Part shown: positions 36,736 to 44,735 of the stretch, piece by piece
Position numbering within the stretch: position 1 is the first letter of the stretch
How the letters are laid out: each line of letters starts with the position of its first letter
From: JAVJSU01 sp040219275
GTDB taxonomy: Bacteria; Chloroflexota; Anaerolineae; Aggregatilineales; Phototrophicaceae
Direction of reading: 5' to 3'
Assembly (NCBI GenBank): GCA_040219275.1
Contig: JAVJSU010000048.1
Coordinates: forward strand, 1 to 64,000
Length of the DNA: 64,000 nucleotides
Translations under genes and position numbers: made by a program
Notes under the pieces: generated by a model
Seen by the model: the letters and a program-made list of their open reading frames with translations, nothing else
The model's database searches: none
Told to the model about the DNA's origin: nothing

Positions 36736-37146
36736 TTAGGCGCGTTTGCTCCTCATGGCGAACAACACATCGTCGGCATTATCCGCATACTGCTGATATT
36801 CGTCGGACTCCACCGGATAAATGGCGATTTTGCCCGCGTCGTCATAATGTGCGCCCCAGCCATATTTTTTCGTCAGCGAGGATGCCCGCATACACGGATG
36901 CCCTTTCTGGAACAGATCATGCCAAATTTCATCATGGCGTGCATCGAGTTCTTGCGCGCTAAAGCCCTGTCGGCGCACATAGACTTCAAATGTCAGGTCT
37001 TCGTGGGTGTAATGATAGGGTTTTTCGGTCAGCAGTTGATATTGCAGGATGTGAATCGGAGTCGGTTCGCGGTTTGAAGTCGGCACATCTGCCTCTGTTG
37101 CCGTTGAATCCGGCGCGATTTTAATAAACGTGTTGATATATGCCAT
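36736..37146 (-). CDS. DUF6157 family protein
   Basis: A 136 aa small cytoplasmic protein. The family pattern is clear: FIKIAPDSTATEADVP, ILQYQLLTEKPYHYTHEDLTFEV, FQKGHPCMRASSLTKKYGWG, GKIAIYPV. The conserved GHPCxRASxLxKxYGWG core includes an invariant Cys, which suggests a catalytic or redox role, but no function has been shown. AAGGAT precedes the ATG. It is co-directional with the SnoaL gene upstream, 40 bp apart. Confidence 0.85.
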   Translation of the reverse strand: MAYINTFIKIAPDSTATEADVPTSNREPTPIHILQYQLLTEKPYHYTHEDLTFEVYVRRQGFSAQELDARHDEIWHDLFQKGHPCMRASSLTKKYGWGAHYDDAGKIAIYPVESDEYQQYADNADDVLFAMRSKRA

Positions 37147-37185
37147 TAGTTATCCTTTTGATGATCTCATATGCCACTACGCATC

Positions 37186-37602
37186 TTATTCTGTTTGTGT
37201 TGGATTGAGTTGCTCCATCAATGTGGATGTATCCGATAAACGCCAGATTTCTACAATTTTTCCGTCCACAATCCGGTTGATTTCAAGCCCGCCGAAGGTC
37301 ACCTGTTTATTCGTTGGCGCGATTCCCATAAATTCGGCTTGATGCGTGGCGTTGACGACCCAATAGGCTGTGACAAGATCGCCTTCTGCGACCAACTTCT
37401 CAATCTTCAACTCTGTGTCAGGAAAACTCGTGATCCATGTTTCGCAGGCAAACGGTTCGAATGTCATGCCCGGTTCAGTGTGGAGCGCGTTAACGTGCGT
37501 CTCCGCATCTTTATCGAGCAGTGCTTTTAATGTGTCGGTATCGCCATTGCCCCATGCTTCTAAGTACTGTCGTAGGGTGGTTTTATTTGCCTCAAGACTC
37601 AT
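37186..37602 (-). CDS. SnoaL-like/ester cyclase family protein
   Basis: A 138 aa NTF2-like cone-fold protein. ALLDKDAETHVNALH, ETWITSFPDTELKIEKLVAEGDLV, and GIAPTNKQVTFGGLEINRIVDGKIVEIW are typical of the ester cyclase/SnoaL group. It has no signal peptide, unlike the double-domain protein at 15529. It probably forms an operon with the DUF6157 gene. Substrate unknown. Confidence 0.88.
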   Translation of the reverse strand: MSLEANKTTLRQYLEAWGNGDTDTLKALLDKDAETHVNALHTEPGMTFEPFACETWITSFPDTELKIEKLVAEGDLVTAYWVVNATHQAEFMGIAPTNKQVTFGGLEINRIVDGKIVEIWRLSDTSTLMEQLNPTQTE

Positions 37603-37754
37603 TTGAACCTCCTTAGAATATACGTTCTATTTTAGCAAAGTTGTTGCGATTGCTCAAGATGCCAGATTACTAAACTGTAATTGCACTTATGCGGGTAAAC
37701 GATATAATGGGTTAGTGTCTTTTGAAATATTTTAAACATTTAGGGAGGGTTATC

Positions 37755-38939
37755 ATGACCGTTGACGCTATTCAGGAGCAAGTCGCCATTTTCGAGCGTA
37801 CCCTCAACGTCCCCGCCGAACAGGTCTATACCGCCTTCACCAATGCGGATGCCCTGACGCACTGGCTCTGCAATTTTTCAGCGACCACAGCGCAGGTCGG
37901 TGGCGCGGTCTTCCTCTCATGGAACAATGGCTATTATGTCAGCGGCGAATTTATGGAACTGGAAGCCAACAGCACCATCAAACTGTCGTGGTTCGGGCGC
38001 GGCGATGATGCCCCCTCCAAAGTCAAAATTCACCTCAAGGATGCCGATGGCGCAACCCACATCACCGTGAAGCACAAGGGAATCGCGCCGGAAAATGCCT
38101 ACGATTGGGACGGCGCGCTGGAAAATTTACAGGCGGTGCTGGAAGCGAGTGATGATCTGCGCCTCAGTCGTCGTGCCATTCTCGGCGTGATCCCGACGGC
38201 GTTTAATGCCACCATCGCGGAGCAAATCGGCGTGCCAGTCACGGAAGGCTTTCGCATTTCGGGAACCGTTCCCGCTAGTGGCGCAGAAAGCGCGGGTTTG
38301 CAAGCCGATGATGTGTTCGTGGAGATCAACGGCAGTCCGATCAAGCGCGGGCAGGATGTGGCGATTGCGCTGACGGGTGGCAAAGTGGGTGATGAAGTCG
38401 CCGTCAAACTGTATCGCGGGCAGGCTCTGATTGACGCAACTTTCCCGCTGTCGCCGATGCCCCTTCCAAAATTGCCGGAAACCCTGACCGAACTCGCCGA
38501 TCAGATGGCGGAGGTATATGCCACGCTGGATAACGAGCTACAGCAAGTTTTCGCGGGGGTGAGTGCAGAAGTCGCCGCCACGCCACCCGCCGAACGCGAA
38601 TGGAGCGCCAACGAAACCGTCGCCCATCTGATTAATACCGAACGCTGGATGCAGGAATTTATCGGCTGTTCGGTCAACGGGCAGGTATCGACGGGTTTTT
38701 CCGCCCATATCTACGAACGCTCCGTCGCGCTGGCACAAATTTATGGTGGCAAGGACTCGCTTCTCGCGGAGATGCGGCGCAGTCAAGGGGAAACTATCGC
38801 GCTGATCCGTGCCTTACCTGCCAGCACGGAACAGACAAAAAATATCTTTAACGCCATCGGAACTACCTTAGTCGGGATGCCGAATCATAATCGTCAGCAT
38901 TTTGCACAGATGAAAAACGCGATTGAAGCGGCGAAATAG
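37755..38939 (+). CDS. AHSA1-PDZ-DinB fusion protein
   Basis: A 394 aa cytoplasmic protein with three domains in order. Residues about 5-130 are an AHSA1/SRPBCC hydrophobic-pocket domain (VPAEQVYTAFTNADALTHWL, SGEFMELEANSTIKLSWF). Residues about 140-225 are a PDZ domain (EGFRISGTVPASGAESAGLQ, DVFVEINGSPIKRGQDV). Residues about 235-394 are a DinB-like four-helix bundle (EREWSANETVAHLINTERWM, MPNHNRQHFAQM) with His residues that could bind a metal. Fusion of these three is unusual and suggests a ligand-handling or detoxifying protein. Start ATG 37755 with AGGGAGGG just upstream. Confidence 0.85.
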   Translation: MTVDAIQEQVAIFERTLNVPAEQVYTAFTNADALTHWLCNFSATTAQVGGAVFLSWNNGYYVSGEFMELEANSTIKLSWFGRGDDAPSKVKIHLKDADGATHITVKHKGIAPENAYDWDGALENLQAVLEASDDLRLSRRAILGVIPTAFNATIAEQIGVPVTEGFRISGTVPASGAESAGLQADDVFVEINGSPIKRGQDVAIALTGGKVGDEVAVKLYRGQALIDATFPLSPMPLPKLPETLTELADQMAEVYATLDNELQQVFAGVSAEVAATPPAEREWSANETVAHLINTERWMQEFIGCSVNGQVSTGFSAHIYERSVALAQIYGGKDSLLAEMRRSQGETIALIRALPASTEQTKNIFNAIGTTLVGMPNHNRQHFAQMKNAIEAAK

Positions 38940-39216
38940 TTAGCAGTTTTCAGTTTTCAGTTTTAAATATTTTTGCAGAAAAGAAGTTGAAAAAAAGCGT
39001 AACACGAAGTTTTTTCGAGGCTAGTATGAGATGACGGAAGCACATGTTGATGCTTCCCTACTGACAACTGTGAACTGTTTACTGTTCACTCCAAATAAAT
39101 TTATTACAAGGCGATGGATTTTCATTCGTTCCTTCTGTCGTAGCGGGCGTTCGTAAACGGGTACGAGCGTCCGTTTTTTATGCGCTCACAGATCGTCATT
39201 GGGCGCGTAAAGTGTA
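38940..39216. other. Intergenic region with simple repeats and terminator
   Basis: No gene. It contains CAGTTTTCAGTTTTCAGTTTTAA at 38944-38966 and an ACTGTGAACTGTTTACTGTTCAC stretch near 39066-39090, both simple repeats. The hairpin at 39144-39179 has G-T-paired arms CGGGCGTTCGT/ACGAGCGTCCG followed by six T. Confidence 0.6.
39144..39179 (+). terminator. Rho-independent terminator
   Basis: Stem of 11 pairs including two G-T, followed by T6, plus-strand oriented. It lies 200 bp beyond the fusion gene. Confidence 0.65.
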
Positions 39217-39864
39217 TCAATGTCGCAGATAGCGATATGAATCCGGACGGGCAGACTTCGCCGGAAAAAGCACCATCACGATAATGCCGAACAGCCCGAT
39301 GATCGTCATGATGATTCCTACGCCGAACATCACGCGCCACCACGGTGTTTCACCCGTTTGCGGGAGCGCCGTTACGCCGAGCACGTTGGTTTGCGCGCAG
39401 ATACCCGCCAGATTTTCCGCGCCTGCACAGAAGCGATTCACCAATAGCGACGCAGACATCAAAATCGACGCGTCAATCGTTATCGTGACCGACTCGCCGG
39501 GGTTGAGCGTGCCGCCGCGCCATGTCACCTGCTGACGGCTGACGATAATATCACCTGTCGCGCCCGGGTTTGTCGCCGTGATGCGGAATTGATCCGGCAG
39601 AATGTCCACGATCGTAAAGTTGATAAAGGGTGTATCGGATGTGTTTTGTGCGGTGATGGTAAAAGTCACATCGTCGCCCGCCAGCGCAATCGGTGGATTT
39701 GCCACGATACTCAGCGCGAGGGGTTGGTCTATCGCTTCGGCGCTTCCGTCCGCTAGGGAGTCATCTGTTTGCGCGGAAACCGTTCCCGCCATGCACAAAA
39801 TCAGGCAGAGCGTGACGATGGTGAGAGTGACGGTAAAACGGCGATGGGATGTGGTTGCAATCAT
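39217..39864 (-). CDS. Surface protein with DUF11-like domain and LPQTG tail
   Basis: A 215 aa exported protein. The signal peptide ends at GTVSAQTDD. A DUF11/conserved-repeat beta domain is at about residues 50-135 (VTFTITAQNTSDTPF, NFTIVDILPDQF, PGESVTITIDA). The C-terminal sorting-like signal is LPQTGE, a hydrophobic span (about 178-203) and a tail with Arg and Lys. LPxTG plus helix plus basic tail is the substrate form for sortases, and no sortase is in the window. It may instead be held simply by the helix. Two Cys (FCAGAEN, GICAQT) may form a disulphide. Confidence 0.75.
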   Translation of the reverse strand: MIATTSHRRFTVTLTIVTLCLILCMAGTVSAQTDDSLADGSAEAIDQPLALSIVANPPIALAGDDVTFTITAQNTSDTPFINFTIVDILPDQFRITATNPGATGDIIVSRQQVTWRGGTLNPGESVTITIDASILMSASLLVNRFCAGAENLAGICAQTNVLGVTALPQTGETPWWRVMFGVGIIMTIIGLFGIIVMVLFPAKSARPDSYRYLRH

Positions 39865-40203
39865 GCGGGTTAGTCGCTCATAGCAAATAGTATCGGGCTT
39901 GATGGTTCAGGTCAGCGCGGGAAATGCGCTGATTGTGGAATGGATCGACTGCTGTGTTCGCAGTCCCGTTTTAGGTGTTTTGTGGATGTGCTTCCACGTT
40001 TACCTTAGCATGAAACGGCGACGGTGCGGGGGGTATTTCACAGGAAATTCATAGAGTTATTAACGTGGGTGTTAAGCGAAAATTTGGAGCTAAATTTTGT
40101 AAACGCTCTCCGCTCAAAATGGCGAAAAACAGGGGCGATTTATGAAGAATCGGTTTGTTCTAATAGGGAAAAGAGTATAGACGATAGATCAAAGAAGTTA
40201 GAT

Positions 40204-40250
40204 CAAAGAAAAAGCATAACGCAGAGAACGCGGAGAAACGCAGAGAAAAA
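40204..40250 (+). repeat. CGCAGAGA-type dispersed repeat
   Basis: AACGCAGAGAACGCGGAGAA followed by ACGCAGAGAAAA. Same theme as 11255-11323. Confidence 0.6.
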
Positions 40251-40266
40251 ATCTTTCCGTGGCGCA

Positions 40267-40305
40267 TAAAAAAAGATGCCCCTATAACAGCAGGCATCTT
40301 TTTAT
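40267..40305. terminator. Bidirectional terminator
   Basis: AAAAAGATGCC/GGCATCTTTTT with A and T runs on either side. It ends the minus-strand split-barrel gene. Confidence 0.88.
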
Positions 40306-40318
40306 GGGCGATAACGCG

Positions 40319-40807
40319 TTAGTATTTTACGATGGCGCTATCAATCGGTGATTCGTCTTCTTTTTTCGTCTTCGAATCGCCAGATTTTGACTTTTTCTGG
40401 TCTTTTTCCTGCGCCATATCCCAATAGCGGGCGGTGCTGATGTCGACTTTAATCAACTTCACTTTAGGCGATTCCGGACCTGCGCCGTCGAACCAGTGTT
40501 TCAATTCTGGATACCACAGTTCCTTCTTCTTTTTATCGTCGTCCACCATAGAGGCAGTCCCCGATAATGACAGGTAATTGCCCTCAAGCGAATAGGCAAT
40601 GTTCACGTCAGAATTTGCTTTAACTTCGTCGATCACATCGGCATCACTGGAGACGAAAAACCACACCGTGCCATCAAACTCTGGCTTTTGCGTCGTCATG
40701 GGACGGCTGACCAGATTGCCCTCTTTATTGCGCGTCACGAACATGGTGGTCTTGTGCGTGTCGAGCATATCAATTACTTTTTTGGATTTTTCTGTTTTTG
40801 TAGCCAT
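40319..40807 (-). CDS. Pyridoxamine 5'-phosphate oxidase-like protein (general stress type) 1
   Basis: A 162 aa flavin-binding split-barrel protein. KTTMFVTRNKEGNLVSRPMT, PEFDGTVWFFVSSDADVIDE, VNIAYSLEGNYLSLSGTASM and KELWYPELKHWFDG, then VKLIKVDISTARYWDM, match the general stress protein 26 group of the PNPOx fold. These bind FMN or F420, but many have no known reaction. The C-terminal tail is Lys/Ser-rich. It is the second gene of a tandem pair, 21 bp from the first. Confidence 0.9.
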   Translation of the reverse strand: MATKTEKSKKVIDMLDTHKTTMFVTRNKEGNLVSRPMTTQKPEFDGTVWFFVSSDADVIDEVKANSDVNIAYSLEGNYLSLSGTASMVDDDKKKKELWYPELKHWFDGAGPESPKVKLIKVDISTARYWDMAQEKDQKKSKSGDSKTKKEDESPIDSAIVKY

Positions 40808-40827
40808 TGTTTTGTCCTTTCAGACGG

Positions 40828-41316
40828 TTATTTATATTGCACTTTCGCGCTGTCGCCTGCGGCATCTTCTTCGCCAGTGAGCAACACTTTAACCACACTG
40901 ATCGCTCGACCAATCATGCCGTCGGGGGTATCCCAATATTGGGCGGACTTAGCATCCACATGGATCAGCACAACGTCGGGTGATTCCGGTCCGTCTTCAA
41001 ACCAGACTTTTAATGCCGGATTCCACAGGTCTTTTTTCTTCTGCACATCGGAGACAATTTCCGCTTGTCCGGCGATGGAGACGAAATTCCCGCCCTCAAC
41101 ATACGAGATATTGACGGACGATTCGTGTTCGATCTCGCGCACTTTATCCGAGGTACGGCTGGCAAAAAACCACACATCGCCGTCAAATTGTCGTTCCTGC
41201 GTCATCATCGGGCGACTGTGAAAATCACCATCGCCATCCACTGTGGTCAGCATGGCAACTTTGATGTCACCGATCATGTCGTTGATTTTTTCGATGGATT
41301 CTTGTCGAGTAGGCAT
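40828..41316 (-). CDS. Pyridoxamine 5'-phosphate oxidase-like protein 2
   Basis: A 162 aa paralogue of the downstream gene with the same motifs (KVAMLTTVDGDGDFHSRPMM, RQFDGDVWFFASRTSDKV, VNISYVEGGNFVSIAGQAEI, KKDLWNPALKVWFEDG, VVLIHVDAKSAQYWD). ATG 41316 is chosen because GGAG lies just upstream, against a frame opening at 41331. The two genes form an operon, and tandem duplication is obvious from order and spacing. Confidence 0.9.
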   Translation of the reverse strand: MPTRQESIEKINDMIGDIKVAMLTTVDGDGDFHSRPMMTQERQFDGDVWFFASRTSDKVREIEHESSVNISYVEGGNFVSIAGQAEIVSDVQKKKDLWNPALKVWFEDGPESPDVVLIHVDAKSAQYWDTPDGMIGRAISVVKVLLTGEEDAAGDSAKVQYK

Positions 41317-41331
41317 ACATTTACTCCTCAT

Positions 41332-41879
41332 TTACATCATCAATATATTTTAGAACTTATAGACGATTCAACTGTACCTGAAAATTAGCCCGCAAGAATG
41401 AGGCAAGCGGTTAGACTTTCTATAGGACAGGTGGTTATGTTGGTCTAGGACGTTGAGATTTTTTTTAATGTTTATATTCTCCCATTTGGGAATATTTACA
41501 CCCGTAAGCGCGGGCAGAAGATTAGGGTTTTCAGGGACAGGTATTTTACCTGTAGCGTAATGACTATAATCCATTGGCTACTTACATTGCTCCGGGCTAA
41601 AGCCGCAGAGCTAGACGATTCAAGCCGTCTAAAGCCGACTCTTCTACGCTAAATTCTCGGCTACCTAGTCCCATTTATGGGGCTTGGACAATCTAGCCGG
41701 ATGGATTTATCCTCCGGCGATGGAAAACGACCCAAACGCGAATTCTCTTCGCTCCTTTGCCATACGCTTCCGCAAATTCAGGCAGAGTGTCACCCCAACT
41801 GGCGATGGGTGGCACTACGCAATTTTGACGTGGCGCGGTAAGCTCAACATAAACTTATATGGAAGCGAAAAGAGATTTT
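41332..41879. other. Intergenic region with REP-like repeat
   Basis: 548 bp with no gene I trust. 41585-41698 carries a CCGGGCTAAAGCC / GACGATTCAAGCCGTC / CCCATTTATGGGG series of small hairpins resembling 44545-44640. The rest is presumed to contain the promoter of fhs. Confidence 0.55.
41585..41698. repeat. REP-like repeat, copy 1
   Basis: The word ATTGCTCCGGGCTAAAGCCG followed by CAGAGCTAG corresponds to ATTACTGCGGGTTAAAGTCA and GCGAGCTAG at 44549. Further small hairpins follow. Degenerate. Confidence 0.5.
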
Positions 41880-43598
41880 ATGACCACGCCAACCGCACCC
41901 GTCCCCTCTGATTTAGACATCGCACAGAGCGCCAAGCTCCTGCACATCAACGCCATTGCGGAGAAAATGGGCTTAAATCCCGAAACTGACCTCGAACATT
42001 ATGGCAAGTACATCGCCAAAATTGATCTCGGTGTGCTAGACCGTTTGCCGGATCGTCCCAACGCGAAATATGTGGACATCACCGCTATCACGCCGACTCC
42101 GCTGGGCGAAGGCAAATCCACGACGCTGGTCGGCTTGGGACAGGCGATGAAGCACATCGGCAAGGATGCGATCATCACCATCCGCCAACCCTCGCAAGGA
42201 CCGACCTTCGGCATCAAAGGTGGCGCGGCGGGCGGCGGGTATAGTCAGGTCGTGCCGATGGAGAATTTTAATCTGCACCTGACGGGCGATATTCACGCGA
42301 TTGGCGCGGCGCATAATCTGGTGGCGGCGATGCTGGACGCGCATATTTTTCACGGCAACGATCTGAACATCGACATCCATAATATCCCGTGGCGGCGCGT
42401 GGTCGATTTGAATGATCGCGCTCTGCGGAATGTGGTCGTCGGTTTGGGCGGGCGCTTGGATGGCATCCCGCGTGAAAGCGGCTTTGACATCACCGTTGCG
42501 TCGGAGATCATGGCGATTCTGGCGCTGACGACTTCGCTCAAGGATTTGCGTCAGCGTATCGGGCGGATGGTCGTGGCATACGACAAGAGCAAAAAGCCGA
42601 TTACCGCCGAGGACATCAAAGCGGCAGGCGCGGCGACGGTCTTACTGCGCGATGCCATCAAGCCGAATTTGATGCAAACGCTGGAAAACACGCCTGCGAT
42701 TGTGCATTGTGGACCCTTCGCCAACATCGCACATGGCAATTCGTCCGTGCTGGCGGATATGATCGCCATGAAATGCGCGGATTATGTGCTTACGGAGTCG
42801 GGCTTCGGTGCGGACATCGGCGCGGAGAAATTTTTCAACATCAAGTGCCGTGCATCGGAATTGGTGCCGAATGCGGCGGTGCTGGTCGTCACGGTGAGGG
42901 CATTGAAGGCGCACACGGGCAAATACAAGATCATCCCCGGCAAACCGCTTGATCCGGCGCTGACGCAGGAAAACATCGCCGATATTGAAGCAGGCGCGGA
43001 GAATATGATCCGCCATATCGAAAATCTGCGGAAGTTCGGCGTGAATCCGGTGGTGGCGATCAACCTGTTTGCGACGGATACGCCGGCAGAGATCGAAGCG
43101 ATCAAACGCATTGCAATGGAAAATGGCGCGACGGGCGTTGCCGTTGCCGATCATTGGGCGCAGGGCGGGGCGGGCGCGACAGAATTGGCGGAAATGGTCG
43201 TCAGCGCGTGTGAGCAATCCAACAACTTCCGTTATCTGTATGATGTCAACCTGCCGATCAAAACGAAGATCGAAACCATCGCTAAAGAAATCTATGGCGC
43301 GGCAAATGTCGAATACTCCTCAGCCGCTGAAAAGCAAATTGCCAGCTTTGAGCGCGACGGATTCGGCGATTTGCCAATCTGTATGGCGAAAACGCATTTG
43401 AGTTTCAGTGCCGATCCGAAATTGGTCGGTGCGCCATCAGGATTCACCATTCCTATTCAAGAGGTGCGGGCATCGGTGGGCGCGGGCTTCATCTATCCGC
43501 TGTGTGGCGAGATGCGAACGATGCCCGGACTCGGAAAATCACCTGCCGCGCAAAACGTCGACATTGACGAAAATGGGCGCGTAATCGGTCTATTTTAG
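41880..43598 (+). CDS. fhs: Formate-tetrahydrofolate ligase
   Basis: A 572 aa enzyme joining formate to tetrahydrofolate with ATP, giving 10-formyl-THF for purine synthesis or the Wood-Ljungdahl methyl branch. Length is normal. Motifs are the P-loop TPTPLGEGKSTTLVGLGQ, TFGIKGGAAGGGYSQVVPME, LTGDIHAIGAAHNL, the PIVHCGPFANIAHGNSS-like segment AIVHCGPFANIAHGNSS, and near the end AGFIYPLCGEMRTMPGLG. The start at 41880 has AAGAGA upstream, whereas the ATG at 41859 has no ribosome site. It is monocistronic. No folD or acs genes in the window. Confidence 0.97.
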   Translation: MTTPTAPVPSDLDIAQSAKLLHINAIAEKMGLNPETDLEHYGKYIAKIDLGVLDRLPDRPNAKYVDITAITPTPLGEGKSTTLVGLGQAMKHIGKDAIITIRQPSQGPTFGIKGGAAGGGYSQVVPMENFNLHLTGDIHAIGAAHNLVAAMLDAHIFHGNDLNIDIHNIPWRRVVDLNDRALRNVVVGLGGRLDGIPRESGFDITVASEIMAILALTTSLKDLRQRIGRMVVAYDKSKKPITAEDIKAAGAATVLLRDAIKPNLMQTLENTPAIVHCGPFANIAHGNSSVLADMIAMKCADYVLTESGFGADIGAEKFFNIKCRASELVPNAAVLVVTVRALKAHTGKYKIIPGKPLDPALTQENIADIEAGAENMIRHIENLRKFGVNPVVAINLFATDTPAEIEAIKRIAMENGATGVAVADHWAQGGAGATELAEMVVSACEQSNNFRYLYDVNLPIKTKIETIAKEIYGAANVEYSSAAEKQIASFERDGFGDLPICMAKTHLSFSADPKLVGAPSGFTIPIQEVRASVGAGFIYPLCGEMRTMPGLGKSPAAQNVDIDENGRVIGLF

Positions 43599-43631
43599 AG
43601 GTTTTGGCGCATAAATTTCATTTAGACGCAT

Positions 43632-43664
43632 GGGGATGTGAGCGATTCATATCCCTATTTTTTG
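43632..43664 (+). terminator. fhs terminator
   Basis: GGGGAT, 13 nt loop, ATCCCT, then a T run. A modest stem, in the right place. Confidence 0.65.
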
Positions 43665-43960
43665 TTTAGAAAGCAATCGTAATGTTGGGTTTAAGGCAAT
43701 ATTGGCTCAAGATGGTCAATTTACGGGGAAAACGGTGCAATCGGCGCGTCTAGAGCTTTCACTTAAAAGATTTACTACTTGACCGAATTTTTCGGAATCA
43801 TTTCATAAATGTAACAGAAAGGGTATTATAACGTTTGAGAACAGTTATATTTGACCCTTCTTTTCGGCACATTTGTGCTACAAAATAGTCCTTTTTGCAT
43901 CGAATATGGGACGTAAGAGCCATTGCCAGAGTGAAACGAAAAAAGGTAAAAAGAGGGTTG

Positions 43961-43988
43961 TTGACAGCGGTGTTATGCTTATGCTAAT
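43961..43988 (+). promoter_or_regulatory. Sigma-70-type promoter
   Basis: TTGACA, 16 bp, GCTAAT (TG at the -14 side). It would start transcription near 43996, giving a leader of about 67 nt for the 72 aa gene. Confidence 0.55.
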
Positions 43989-44062
43989 GAAAAAATTAAT
44001 CGAACTTTTGCAAAAATATTACGGGTTCGATTCATCGAAAACCTTAGGGAGAGAGCTAGGAA

Positions 44063-44281
44063 ATGCGTCCATTAGATACAGTAACCAACAGTGACCTGAA
44101 GATGATGTATAGAAGTGCGTTGTTTCTGCGCGAGAAGTTGACGAGTACCGGACGTGCCGGATCACCATTAGCGAAGTTGCTCAATCGTGAAATTGACATC
44201 ATCAATGATGAATTGTCAGATCGCAAGTTGTTCGTCGCCGCCACCATCACGCAGGAAGTCCCTGTCGTTAAGGCGCAATAA
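44063..44281 (+). CDS. Small hypothetical protein (72 aa)
   Basis: Cytoplasmic, two predicted helices (LKMMYRSALFLREKLTS and LAKLLNREIDIINDELSDR), then a short VAATITQEVPVVKAQ tail. Not recognised. A purine-rich AGGGAGAGAGCTAGGAA sits directly before the ATG and a recognisable promoter lies upstream, so it is likely a real gene. It is followed by a region rich in RNA-like hairpins. Confidence 0.6.
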   Translation: MRPLDTVTNSDLKMMYRSALFLREKLTSTGRAGSPLAKLLNREIDIINDELSDRKLFVAATITQEVPVVKAQ

Positions 44282-44735
44282 TAATCTAAATTCCGTTAGA
44301 GGTGCAAATTCGTGAAAAAGAGCTTTGAGCCGTTAGCCTTTGGCTTTTAGTTTGAAAGACACCGCGTTTTGCTAAAAGCCAAGAGCTTCTGACAGTCAGG
44401 TTCTTTTACCACAAAACGATTGTCATTTATGATCGTTTTTCGACAAATGACGTTTCACAAAGAGCATCAAGGTTCTGTTGGCTCCTCGGGAGAGCCAATC
44501 ACGAAACCTTGATAACCGAATATTTGATTCAAGACCCTGATATGTAGCATTACTGCGGGTTAAAGTCAGCGAGCTAGTCCATCCCCAAGCCATGTCATAA
44601 AATTGGCTGTAAAACCAACCCCATTATGCAGGTTAGACCAGTCAGCATATCATGACAATGGGCGGGTGAGTCTAGCAGGTCGCCCCTATGCGTTAGCCAT
44701 TTATATCCCCCTCACCCCCGCGCAAACACGCTCTG
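44282..44735 (+). ncRNA. Hairpin-rich intergenic region, possible structured RNA
   Basis: 454 bp without a credible gene. It contains an 11 bp stem (44340-44350 with 44372-44382), a terminator-like AAAACGAT/ATCGTTTT stem (44413-44440), and a two-tier hairpin with outer arms ATCAAGGTT/AACCTTGAT (44466-44474, 44505-44513) around TTGGCTC/GAGCCAA (44478-44484, 44492-44498). A REP-like repeat follows at 44545-44640. Whether the structure is a transcript, a 3' UTR of the small ORF or REP-like DNA is open. Confidence 0.35.
44545..44640. repeat. REP-like repeat, copy 2
   Basis: Shares words with 41585-41698 and ends near a CAGGTCGCCCCTA word that also occurs at 26049 and, in variant form, at 19730. 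Confidence 0.45.

Larger units (their letters stand above)
39865..40318. other. Intergenic region with CGCAGAG repeat and terminator
   Basis: No gene. It contains a repeat of the AACGCAGAGAACGCGGAGAA type at 40204-40250 and the bidirectional terminator at 40267-40305. The left 170 bp is presumed to hold the promoter of the LPQTG gene. Confidence 0.6.
43599..44062. other. Intergenic region between fhs and a small ORF
   Basis: Contains the fhs terminator (43632-43664), an AT-rich stretch with a small CCGAA/TTCGG hairpin near 43783, and a promoter at 43961-43988. No other gene. Confidence 0.6.
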
